Source of the DNA: Hawksworthiomyces lignivorus
Taxonomy: Eukaryota > Ascomycota > Sordariomycetes > Ophiostomatales > Ophiostomataceae
Assembly (NCBI GenBank): GCA_002917075.1
Contig: NTMA01000017.1
Span: forward strand, 378,589 to 442,588
DNA: 64,000 nt
Reading direction: 5' to 3'
The first letter of the stretch is position 1. Each line of letters starts with the position of its first letter. Of this stretch, positions 1 to 10,967 are shown one piece after another. Position numbers and translations under genes: made by a program. The notes under the pieces were generated by a model. It was given only the letters and a program-made list of their open reading frames with translations, did no database searches and was not told where the DNA came from.

Positions 1-3000
1 AACCCATTGCTTAGATTTGCTCTGGGAAAGCAAATTCGAGTATAATGATTTTTCTGCTTCATGCCATAGGGCATCACTTATGTCCAATGCCAGTAGTCAG
101 GAAGTGTTGAGTCAAACTTTGGCGCCCTGTGTACGGGAAACCGTAAACCGAACTCAAGAGACCATTCTCTTGGGTTCTACAGTCTAGGCCGACCAAAGAG
201 TTGCAGTACGGAACAAGCGACTCGGGAGTCAAATGGCCAGGAGGTGCTGGGTTGCTCTCCGATCGGCACGGACAGGGCAGCATTCACCGGCTGTGATGAT
301 TGACCAGTATCCTTCCCGCGTATGCAAAGCCAGTCAGAAAGGGATATGATAACTAGAACGACACAGAAACACTCTTCGTTGGCGCCAACATCATCGAGCC
401 CTACCTCACCCGTCACTAGAAGCCACCATTACGTATTTGATAATGCGCACTCACTATATCGGGCTGCACACTTCATTCCTCTGAGGCAGAGAGTAAAGAA
501 GCACTTAGGCGAGGACAGGAGAAAACCCAAGATGACAAAAGAAACTCATTGATGTCAACTGGTTGTGCCTACTTGACTCCAAGACAGTCATCAGATCGCC
601 AACACTGGTAGGGCTTCACACAGCATTACCTGAGGTCATTCTATCTTGGCGTGTACGCTCGTTGTCTATGAGCCTCTAGAATGTAAAGACTACACCGAAG
701 AAGCACGACACCGCGTCCTCGACCTTCCCAAGAGGTAGCCTCCATGCCTCTAATCGTGGTCGTACGTTCATCGTGATGCAAGCCTCCTCAGTTTTGGTGC
801 TTGTCTTCAGAAATTTAAGAAGACAGAACAAGGGGAAACACGTCAGAGTGTCTACTGGACACCACAATCCACCTGTTTTTTTCTGAGCGCTATTGTCTTG
901 GCAGAAGAATTTAACCTCCGTCCTCTTATTTTCTTCAAGAAACACTCCACCTTTGTGATGACAGTAGAATCCTTCTTAGACATTGTGGATACTCGAACTA
1001 TGACCGTGACTCGGTCTGAACACATGATTCAAATTCGTTTGCACTATGCCAAAAAGATGCAAGACACAGGGTGAGCTCTCGTCTGAACAAGACAGTCAAA
1101 TCTCAATAGAGAACTCTTTACCTGAGGTTGACGCACCTAGCTTACTTCTAGGATCAGAACCGCATTGAATTTTGCCTCCTTTCAGCTGAACATGCAGGTG
1201 TTGGCAACCAGAACAGCCGCTCTAAAATAAGCTTTTGTCCTAACAGGCCTGTATGGTATGTTCTTGTGCGGAATCAAAATCTGAGCTGACAACCCCTAAA
1301 AAAAAAGAGCGGTCGCATTTCGTTTAAGGTTGTTTTCGCTCTTTCCCCTCTCCCGAACCTAGGCTAAGCGCAAGGGGTATAGACATTTTGAGTTCTAAAC
1401 GTCGAAATACTTGTAACATAACAGTCTAAAAAACGAAAATAAAATAAAATAAAATAAAAATAAAAAATAGAGAAAGGAAAGAAAGGCCAAGCTCCAAACT
1501 TCTCATAATAACAAATTGTCAACCTCATGGAAAATTAGATCCATTCCGTTATGTCGCCCCAGTCGCCTTTTCGCCTTGGTGGCGATTTCTCCCCATTTCC
1601 CCCCTTCCCCCCTTCCCCTCTCCAGCCTCCACCATCTTCTCCGCATGTAAAGCTGGCCAGTGGATGGATGCGAAATACGGATGCGAATTATTACGGAGCT
1701 GTCCGTTGTTCGGGGTGGGATTCGCTATAATACTGAAAGCACCTGCCCTAATAGTCTCTAGAGGGCTCCTGTGTTTCGGCGGTTCTATGGATATTGCGGG
1801 GCCTGATGCAGATTAACAGGTCAGGGCTCGCAGGCTGTTGGATTTCGCACAGGTACGAGTGTATTTTTGGGGCTTGATGTCATATCACAACGCTTGCCCT
1901 TCTACAGCCTAGATCTGTTTCTTGTTTTTTTGCCGCCAGACCATTCAGATCATACGAAGCAAACAAAAAGAGTAACGAGCCACACTTGCTGGAGCCTCAA
2001 GAGCCCACAAAGGCTTTCTCTCCTTGAAGAGAGGTTCCTCAGCGTTTGTGAGAAGAGGAAAATTTAAGCTTTCACGCCATTTTGCGACAGCTCATGAGAT
2101 GTCTTTCTAGCGCGTTCGTAGAAGGAAAACTTTTTCTTCTACGCATCACCCTTTTTCACGAGGATGAACATACGCGTTACGTGGGACATATCTATCAGCT
2201 CCTAGGTGAAATCTAATATTGAATCATTTTCTTTTCTTTTTCTTTTTTTAATGATTCGTTCTCTTTGAAGTCTCCTTCCTCCTTCGTGTCAATGGTCCGT
2301 TTCTTTTCACGTTAAAATGAGAGCTCAATAGAGTGCCGTGCGTACCATCACTGAGTTGCACCTAAGGCGTCCCAAGCTATATTTTATCTATCGTACCCAT
2401 GTCTGGTCTTTTGCGGCAATAACAGCTCATCTCTCCTCTTTACATCCGTTCCCATCTCCCGAGAGCTTGGGCCGAACCAATCACCAAAGATCTTTTAGGG
2501 TCAGCTAAGTTTGCGCAGTGTATGAGAAGTCACAGAGGTCCCCGTTATTCTTTCTCTCTCTCTCTTTGTCTCTCTGTCCCCTTCAATTTCTTTCATGGGT
2601 CTGGTTTATAGATAGCAAGCTGCAGGTAGTCTTTCTTTTTTGTGCTTTGTTGTCTGGTGTCCTTACCTTTCGGCACGGAAGCCGGCACGGCCTGTGCAGA
2701 ATTTTTTTTATCACAACCTGTGCACTTATCATGTGGGTGAAAGAAGCGAATTCGGCTCCGGGAGCCAGAGACGAGAGGGAAATGGACGATGTACGCGACC
2801 GAATAGCACAAAAAAAGGGCAGCTAATCCTAAATGCGCAAAGAAGATGAAGCACAGCGCGGCAAGAGTCCCCGTTGCAGATAGTAAAGACACAAAATGAA
2901 GCTCAGCGGGTAGATGACATCCCCCGCTTAAACGGCGTCGTATTCGACCTCCAGGGTGGGTATCAGATGATCGTCGTCAGCGAAGTAAATCGTGAAAAAA

Positions 3001-3764
3001 CAAAAAAGTGAAAAAATTTCCAGGCAACTGTCCGGTTTAGGTTGTTTTTCACGAAGAGCCAGTGGCGGTGGGTATTCTTCCTTTCGTTTTAGCTCCGTCT
3101 TGCTGTCTTGAGATGCATCCTTGTCTCTTTTTTTTGAATGAGAATCCTATTAGTTTGCTTTCTTCTTCTGTCTTAGAGTTATTCTCGCTTGTTTCCCCTG
3201 TTTGTCATTCGAGGTGGTAGAGAAGGAGGGTGAAGGCGTCTCCAAGATGACATCGTCTATTTGGCAAGGATCGCCGCGTTGGTCCTCCACATGCCGCCCT
3301 TCTTTTTTGTTCTTCCCTTGCCAACCCCGCTTGTTTCCCACTACCCTACATTCTGTATCTTGCTCCTCAGTGTTTATTCTGTGCCCGGACGTGAGGACCA
3401 AAAAGTTGGTCAACGTATGATTTGCAACACAACAACAGAAGCCCACCCCTTCCGCTGGAAATTTCCGACTATCGGTCTGTCCGCATATTAATACAAGCGG
3501 GCCCTCTCACTCTGTCGGTTCCAACGAGAATGCTTCTTTCTTTTTCTCCTTACTGTGTTGAACTTGCTCTCCTACCAGAGCAACAATTATCCATATTGTT
3601 TTCCCTTTTGTGCTCTGGGTTTTATTTCCAAAGCGGCTGAGGGGCGAAGCGAAAGCTACACCCAATCACTTACACCAACTTGATCATTCCCAAAGCGGAA
3701 ATACCACAACAAGAGGATACCACAAACCAAGAACCACGAGTAGCCAGTGTTACCGACATATTAC
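1..3764. other. Intergenic region, no supportable gene
   Basis: No frame on either strand gives a recognisable protein or a splice-joinable series of coding exons. The stretch contains an (AAAAT)n microsatellite near 1436, C/T-rich runs near 1590-1620 and 2545-2580, and several runs of A or T. The last few hundred bases must hold the promoter and leader of the transporter that starts at 3765. No tRNA-like A/B-box pair was seen. Confidence 0.6.
1436..1468. repeat. (AAAAT)n microsatellite
   Basis: Four perfect AAAAT units are followed by two units in which the A run is lengthened to five and six. It lies in non-coding DNA and is a simple slippage repeat. Confidence 0.85.
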
Positions 3765-5590
3765 ATGGCTGACGTAGACAAGGCCAACGGCGGCCCGCCG
3801 GCTGCCTTGGCTGACAATATCGAGCCGCCGCATTATGGCATGTCGATCGGCACATACTTCGGCTCACGTCTGTCATCGCTGAAGCCGCCCATGAACAAGG
3901 CGCCGAACCCTCTGCGCATGATCGCTACACTTACCCGGCGCCAATGGGCCTTTTTTGCCGTCGCTTTCATCGGATGGGTAGGCACTCGTGTTTTCCGACC
4001 CTGTCGATGGCCATTTTAACGGCCCATCTTTTGTTTTCCTTTTGGGACCACCACTGACTGTCCACAGACCTGGGACGCGTTCGACTTCTTCACTGTCTCG
4101 TTGACAGTCGGCAACTTGGCTAAGACCTTTGGCAAAACCAACACGGACATCACATGGGGCATCACTCTGGTGCTGATGTTCCGGTCTGTCGGCTCGATCC
4201 TGTTCGGTATCGCCGCAGATCGCTATGGCCGCAAGTGGCCCTTTGTCGTCAACAACGTGCTGTTCATTGTTCTCGAGCTTGGCACAGGATTCTGCCAGAC
4301 GTATCGCCAGTTTCTGGCTTGCCGCGCTCTATTTGGCATAGCCATGGGCGGTCTGTACGGCAATGCGGCGGCGACGGCGCTCGAGGACCTTCCCATGGAG
4401 GCTCGCGGTGTTATGAGCGGTCTCCTGCAGCAAGGGGTGAGTATTTTTCCGCCGGTTTCTTGTTCTTGAAATTTTTTTTTTTTCCCCTAACTCTCGCCCT
4501 CTCTCGTGTCCGCGCGCACGAAACTCTCCTTCACCTCTGTGCGAGCACCTCTCGCTAATATTTTTCTCAGTATGCCTTTGGCTACCTCCTAGCCGCTCTC
4601 TTCGCCCGCGCCCTCGTCAACACCACCCCCCACGACTGGCGCCCGCTGTACTGGTTTGGCGCCTGCCCGCCCGTGCTGATCATTGCCTTCCGCCTGATGC
4701 TACCCGAGACCGCCACCTACCAGGAGCACTCTGCCGTGCGCAGGACGGCACGCCGCGAGGGCGTCGACATCGGCCCCAGCGCAACGCAAACGTTCCTGCT
4801 TGAGGGCCGCGTGGCGCTGCGGCGGCACTGGAAGCTGCTGACGTACATGGTGCTGCTGATGGCCGGGTTCAACTTCATGTCGCACGGCTCGCAGGACCTG
4901 TACCCGACGATGCTGTCGAACCAGTACAACTTCTCGGCAGACGCTGTGACCGTGACGCAGGTGGTGGCCAACCTGGGCGCGATGCTGGGCGGCACCCTGG
5001 TGGGCTACGCCAGCCAGATCTTCGGCCGCCGGCTCAGCATCATCGTCATGAGCGTGATCGGCGGCGCGCTGCTGTACCCGTACACGTTCGTGTCCAACCA
5101 CAGCATCATCGCGGCCGCCTTCTTCGAGCAGTTCTGCGTGCAGGGCGCCTGGGGCGTCATCCCCATCCACCTCATGGAGCTGAGCCCGGGCGCGTTCCGC
5201 ACCTTTGTCGTCGGCACCGCCTACCAGCTCGGCAACCTGGTGTCGTCGGCGTCGTCCACCATCGAGAGCACCATCGGCGAGCGCTTCCCGCTGCCGCCCC
5301 TCAAGGGCGTCGATCGCTACGAGTACGGCAAGGTCATCTGCATCTTCATGGGCTGCGTGTACGCCTATGTCATCCTGCTGACCTTCCTCGGCCCCGAGCA
5401 CCTCAACCGCCACTTCGACGTCAGCCACGACTTGGACCTGCGCGCTGTCGCCGGCGACGAGACCATCGTGCAGGCGATCCACCGGCGCGAGCGGCTGGGC
5501 ATGGGCCTCAGCGACGAAGACCTGGAGGACGCCGCGGCGGTGCAGGCGGCGCAGGCGCACGAGAAGCCAGCCGCCGAGCAGCGGACATAG
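3765..5590 (+). CDS. JEN1: JEN-type monocarboxylate/dicarboxylate:H+ symporter (MFS)
   Basis: Exons 3765-3977, 4068-4436 and 4571-5590 give 533 aa. Both introns (90 and 134 bp) are phase 0 with clean GT-AG ends. The product is a 12-helix major facilitator superfamily transporter of the plasma membrane. The MFS loop motif ADRYGRKWP lies between helices 2 and 3. Residues 295-307 read NFMSHGSQDLYPT, an exact match to the Jen1 signature NXX(S/T)HX(S/T)QDXXXT in helix 7, which is needed for lactate, pyruvate or dicarboxylate transport. The C-terminal tail (about 70 aa) is charged and Ala/Glu-rich and probably cytosolic. The start is the first ATG in frame (3765); an upstream GTG in the same frame was not used. 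In yeasts JEN genes are induced by non-fermentable carbon and repressed by glucose; no regulatory site is claimed here. Whether it prefers mono- or dicarboxylates cannot be read from the sequence. Confidence 0.92.
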
Positions 5591-7639
5591 GGCAGGGAAG
5601 AGAAGGCCATGACGCTGATTTGGGGGAGGGAAGGGTTGATATCCGGCAGAAAATTCACTGAAGTTTTTTGTTCTGGAAGGACGACGCAGGCAGACTATCC
5701 CCCCCCGCTCCATGAACTGATGTCCTTTACTTTGCCAAGTGGAATGACCAACAAGTCAAAATAATTTTAGCTCAAAGATTACATACCCCATAATATTCAT
5801 TCTGATCGATTTCCTGGCTCCATTTGCTATTGCCTACCAATTAATGCCTGCTCAACTACGGAGGATTTATCGTGAGGACCCAAATGCGTGGAAACGGAGA
5901 CCCGTCGTCCTGCTTGTGACCCGCTTGGGGCCGTGAAGCCCGTGAAGCCATTTCCTGCTAGGGCTTGGTGGGTGGGTCTTAGGAACAAGCAGGCTGCACA
6001 GAACAATATTTGTGCAGCCGTTTGCCCCGTTTTGATCCCTTGGCAGACCTAACAGCCAGCACAACTTAGCGTAATCTGGGGAATGTGGGCTTGTGCTTTT
6101 TCAATTAAGAGAGTCCAGGGAATGACGAGAAGCAGCCCAATGCCGCCCGCAAAGGTTGAAGGTAGAATATTTTGAGGATAGCAAAAATATGCTGGAAAAT
6201 AATTTGCTCCGGACCACTAAACACGATTCGGCAGAACCTTACGTCAAGAAAGCGCCGTTGTCGGCGACAGAGGACGGCAATGTTTGCACGCGACGAGCAA
6301 CGAGTAGCGGCAAAAGTGATCAGAGGGCGTGCCAAAGGGGTGGCACGTCAGGCAAATGAAAAGAAAGGGGTCAAGCTGGCGTATTCTAGGAGTCATTGGC
6401 GGAAGTGATTGGAAATAAGAAACGAGACAGTGAGAGCAGACGAGCATGCGAGTAGGGGGGCTTGAGGGGGACAGAAGAGGGAGAGATCCACTGTAAACTG
6501 GAGCTAAGGCCAGCGGACCAACCAGAACCCCCGTCTACCCCGCATCCGCAAGCTGACTTGAGTGTTTTGCCACCAAAATAGCGTGGACGCCCGTCGTGAA
6601 GTGGGCAGTTGTTCTCCGGGGACGAATCCACTATTCTTATAGCGTGGAGATATATCTGGGGGATGGATTACAGGCTGTACAGCGATAAGGAAATGCTATG
6701 ATGTATGCTGGGGCGATACGGCTTTGTTGGAACGACATGCGAGAGCATCCGCCGTGCCTCCTCGACAGGCGGTGAGTTTTGAACAACAACAGAGATCATT
6801 TACTATGGACTATACAGTCTTGAGGTGTAAACAAGAGGAACCGCTAGCAGAGTGTTGTTCTTCTGCTGCAATGACCTTGGCTCGTTTATTTTGTGCTGTG
6901 TCTGAAGCCGAGAATCAATCCAGCGATCTCCTGACGTATTTCCCCCACAACATAACAGGCCTTGGAGAACCGAGTCAGGGGGATGGAGTATGCGAACTAT
7001 GTCGTAACTGCGGGCATACTTTGTCACAGCAGCGAGGAAAGGGGCTTTCTCTGCGGCCACAGCACAGACAGAGAGAGGGAATGCAAGACCAAAACACGCA
7101 GTTTAGTAGCTAAATTTGTTTCAATACTAAAATAACTGGTAGAAGAGCGACGGGTCGCCTCTCGTAATAGAGAGTGATCCAAAAAGTGCATGACAATGAC
7201 CAAAGGTTGGCCACAAAACAGCCACCGCACCCCCAACCGCCCATCTCATTCTTCCTGTCCCTCCGGTTCGTTCACACTCTTCTCTCTTTATTATCCCACA
7301 CATCCCCCTTCTCATCCCATCCATCCCGCTTCCATCTATTCCCATCTCTCTTTTTATTCCAACATCTCTTCCAACCGTATTGTGACGTTCTTGCCGCCTT
7401 TCCCACCACTACAACCACACAAGCGGCTCTGCAGCGAACCACACATCTCACCTCTTCAATAAAAGAAGGTATGTTATGCTGTTTTATTTCTTGTTATTGT
7501 TTCATCGACTCTTGTACAGCCCAATGCCCACACATTTCTTTGGTTTCTCCTTGCTGACGTTCTTGCACCTTATTAGACTGGACCTTTTCCTCTGTATAAT
7601 CTCCTTCTATTTAGTCAACTATTTTTTTTACCTCTCACA
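5591..7639. other. Intergenic region, no supportable gene
   Basis: Contains the 3' end of the JEN-type transporter transcript and the promoter of the 109-aa protein gene. Several open frames of 65-130 codons occur (the longest near 6724-7113 on +) but they have no domain, no consistent start context and no partner exons. The last 400 bases are strongly C/T-rich. Confidence 0.55.
7222..7466 (+). promoter_or_regulatory. Pyrimidine-rich promoter tract
   Basis: A long C/T-dominated stretch with repeated TCTTC, CCATC and TTCCC words lies upstream of the small gene at 7640. CT-rich tracts just upstream of transcription starts are common in filamentous fungi, so this probably marks the core promoter. 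A possible leader intron follows: donor GTATGT at 7468, acceptor TTTAG ending at 7614. That intron is inferred only from the splice-site words. Confidence 0.35.
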
Positions 7640-7969
7640 ATGCCTGTCCGTATTCCTGCCGCTCAGACCTCCGAGATCCTTTCCTTTGGCGTCGCCGGCG
7701 TTGGTGCGTTCGCTCCGCTTTATCTCATTCTCGCCCCCGGTGCCGAAGAACAGTTGGCCCGTCAGACATCCCGCTGGGCACCGCGGTGGGAGCACGTCGC
7801 CAACCGCTATATCTCGCCTCCCGTCCAGCACGTTGTCCGCAAGCACGTCACCCCACCAGTCGAGCGCACCATGCAGCATGTTGATCGGATTGCCAACCCA
7901 CACGTGTCGCGGGCAGTAAAGAGCGTGGATCGGCAGATTCGCAACAGCATCGCGCGTGTGCAGAAATAG
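7640..7969 (+). CDS. Small 109-aa protein with hydrophobic N-terminus and repeated His/Pro motif
   Basis: A single exon with a good start context (CACAATG) and a strong bias to C/G at third positions, unlike the flanking non-coding DNA, supports a real gene. Residues 13-33 are hydrophobic and could form one membrane helix or a mitochondrial/ER targeting anchor. The rest is basic and rich in His, Arg and Val. It carries an imperfect repeat: YISPPVQHVV is followed by HVTPPVERTM and then by HVSRAVKSVD, suggesting three related amphipathic segments. I do not recognise a named family. The layout (single anchor plus basic amphipathic helices) is seen in small organelle membrane proteins, but that is only an inference. 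A CT-rich promoter and a possible leader intron precede it. Confidence 0.75.
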   Translation: MPVRIPAAQTSEILSFGVAGVGAFAPLYLILAPGAEEQLARQTSRWAPRWEHVANRYISPPVQHVVRKHVTPPVERTMQHVDRIANPHVSRAVKSVDRQIRNSIARVQK

Positions 7970-9126
7970 ATAGAGGATGAAGCACTACAGTCTTTTTTTA
8001 GCATTTATTTTTGATCATGTTTATTTTGCAATTCGGGACAAGAGCATGAACCTGACGTGGGATATGATAGCATATTGAATATACTGCATACTATTTTTCA
8101 TTCATTTACTGCACATTTTTGATTATCACCAAGATGGGTATTTCCTTCAATATCGCTTGGCTCCTGACAACGTACTTTACCATGACTAATAAATGCTTCG
8201 TCACATCAGTTGTCCTTAAATTGTAAGTGTATGTATGATATTATGAACATTATGATAGCCAATGGTATTTTGGATGGTATGTTCATGACTCTGCCTTCTG
8301 GATAATGAATGAATCACCGCCAACTTAACACTTTTCTCTTGACTTTCCACCTGGACTAGGAATGTTGATTATAAATGGCCTTCTCGGATTCTCTTTTTAT
8401 CTGAAATAAATTTAAGCCCAACGACCTCAACGGCCTCAATGGTCTCAGTGACCTCGATGATGCATAAATTAATCCATCTAACATTCTGGTTACATCGATC
8501 ACCATCAACCACCTACATTAGAACGCAAAAAGAGGGGGTGCTCAGAGGTGTGCCACCCCGTACAAATATTCACACCGTCTCAGCTGCGCCATTAATAACA
8601 AGACGACACAAGATCACGTGTGGACAGCAGCACACTTCAACCTACGAAGCTAAGATGTGCAAGGAAGGTGTAAATTTGTTAAGGAAGAAAATTGAGAGCA
8701 CATTGGAAGATTAATATGCAAAGTGCTTCTCAGCAACTTAGCAGCCTACTAGTCCTCTTTTGGTCAGGCCGTTGAGTTGTGGCTCGAAAAAAAACTCGAA
8801 TACGAGCGATTATATAGTCCGCAACTAGATATATCTCTGTGTACAGTCAAGAACTATGAATTTCATCAAATACTCAATTGTAGTGACATAGTAACATACT
8901 GTGGTGAAGTGCACCGAGACTTGTAGAAAGCGACCACTGGCATGAAATATCGTTACCATCAATACGTTAAATAGATCACAGGTCTATCGAACGAGAAGCT
9001 CTCATTCGTTGCTTATGCATGCATTTCTCTCTATAGTTCTCTACGTTTTTATTTCTCACAGCCGTCTTTCCCATACTCCCCGTCTCTGGCATGGTCCTGT
9101 CCGTGGGACCTACCTCCGGGTCCTCC
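7970..9126. other. Intergenic region between 109-aa gene and Dal5-type transporter
   Basis: AT-rich, with no coding signal on either strand. It should contain the 3' ends of two converging transcripts. Confidence 0.55.
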
Positions 9127-10967
9127 TTAGTGCGCGAAGCGGAAGTCCAGCCGCTTGTTGCCCTGGTCCGTGGTAGTCGCTAGGTAGTGAAGCCGCTCCT
9201 CCTCGCTCATGGACGCCCATTTGGCGTCGCGCTGCTTGTTTCGCCATATGTAGTACACCTTGGTCAAAAGGTACAGCACAATGTTCCCGCAGAGGATGCC
9301 CAGCAGCTGCTTGTTGCCGCGCTTGTACAGCGGCGCATCGTCCGCCCGGTAGATGTTGGACGAGATGATGCCGCCCGCCTGCACCATCATGTTGTAGGCC
9401 GCGGCGGAGACGGTGCGCAGGCGCACCGCGTTGGAGTTGCGCGAGTTCCAGCCGACCTGGATCGGGTGCGCGCTTGGGTACGACAGCAGCAGCGTCGTCA
9501 TGGTGAAGACCACCCACTTGCTGGCCGCCGCAACGTCGGCCACGTAGAACCAGATCAAGAATGGCAGCGCCCAGATCTGGCCGATCATGGACGTGAGCGT
9601 CAGCTCGTTCCAGATCTCGGCTACGTAGGTGAGAATCATCATGGTAATAATGTGCAGCACCGTATAGGGAATGGTGAGCAGGTTGGTCTGGAACGTATTG
9701 AAGCCCAAGCTCTTGAGCGACAGCGTCAGGTACTGGCTCTGAGGCGTCACAGGGATCTGGAACAGAAGCCCGATGAGGTACAGAGGCCAGACGTCGTAGT
9801 CCCGCAGACTCTGTAGCAGCGTTCGTGGTGTGATGGGCTGGCGATTGTGCATAGTGCTCTTAGTGGGATCCTCGCGGAGGACCCGATTGACAATGATCTT
9901 TTCTTCTCTGTGCAGGCGTTAGTATATAATTCAACTTAATCACGTATACAATCATAGTAGCACGGAGTCAGAGAGGAAGCGTACCTTTCGTTGAACCAAC
10001 CCTTCTTACCACGGAACCAGCTAGGTGTCTGGCAAGGGCCAGGTGGCATCAGCACCGCCGACAGCAGGCCGAATACAAAGGTCAGGAGGCCCTCGATCAG
10101 GAACAGCCAACGCCAACCGGACTTGTCTGCAACACCACGCATGTGCAGAAGGCCGTACGCCAATAGGGCTGAGAGAATGTCGGCAATGCTCATGGCCATC
10201 CAGAAGAAGGAAAGACGGATGGACAGTTCAAAGTGCTTATAGAAGTATGACAGATACAAGATGATATCCGGAATGAAACCGCCCTGGAGGATACCTAGCA
10301 ACGCCCGCGTTGCGAGGAACGACGGCCGCCCAGACAGCCAGAACTGGCTGACCGCGACAATGCTCCAAAGGATCATCTGCAGAGGAATCCAACGATCGGG
10401 ACCCATCCACTTAGACACAAGCTGGGATGGCAGCTCGGAGCATAAGAAAGATAGCTTGAATACGCTGTTGCCGAGATTGTAATCTAGATGGCGGCGGTAA
10501 GACATTAGAATTCAAGATTGATGAGGATTTTAAGAAAGTCTTAGGTGAAACATACCATTGGTTGTCATGTGTAAGTCTGTAAGGAAGTTATCCGTCAATG
10601 CTTGCGTCAGGTTGGAACGGTCCAGCTCCAGAGACATGAACATAAGGCAAGCCCACACCATGATGCGGAAATCGATCTTGCGGACAAGTCGGTTCTCCTC
10701 TCGCCACGTCCACCGAAACAATGGATCGAACCGATGTGTGTTCTCCCAATTTGACGGTGGATGATACTTTTCTGCCGTCTCTGGGTCGTCGAACACGCTC
10801 GGCTGTGTGGCAATGGCATCTGGGTCATATGCGCCAGTCTTCTGCCACCAGAACTGCTTCTGTTGTACAGGCAAACCCAACTCGGGCACCGCAGTCGAGG
10901 TGTCTGAGTCAGAGAGCGGCTCGATTGTGGTAACAGCCGTCTTTTCCTTGGTAAAGACGGTGGCCAT
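9127..10967 (-). CDS. MFS transporter, Dal5/allantoate permease (anion:cation symporter) family
   Basis: Exons 10967-10556, 10483-9985 and 9907-9127 give 563 aa. The introns (72 and 77 bp) are phase 1 and phase 2 and restore the family-typical segments TTNDYNLGN and [15 protein letters not shown] across the joints. The 12-helix core starts near residue 115 with [17 protein letters not shown]. It also shows MGPDRWIP after helix 3, [11 protein letters not shown] in helix 4 and [10 protein letters not shown] near helix 6, all hallmarks of the fungal ACS family (Dal5, Tna1, Fen2/Liz1, Seo1). These import organic anions such as allantoate, nicotinate, pantothenate or related acids across the plasma membrane; the substrate is not predictable here. 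The hydrophilic N-terminus is about 110 aa. The start is the only ATG upstream of the conserved region in frame. Confidence 0.9.

Noticed and set aside
4700..5713. 337-codon minus-strand frame rich in Arg/Ala/His
   Set aside because: Antisense shadow of the third exon of the JEN-type transporter.
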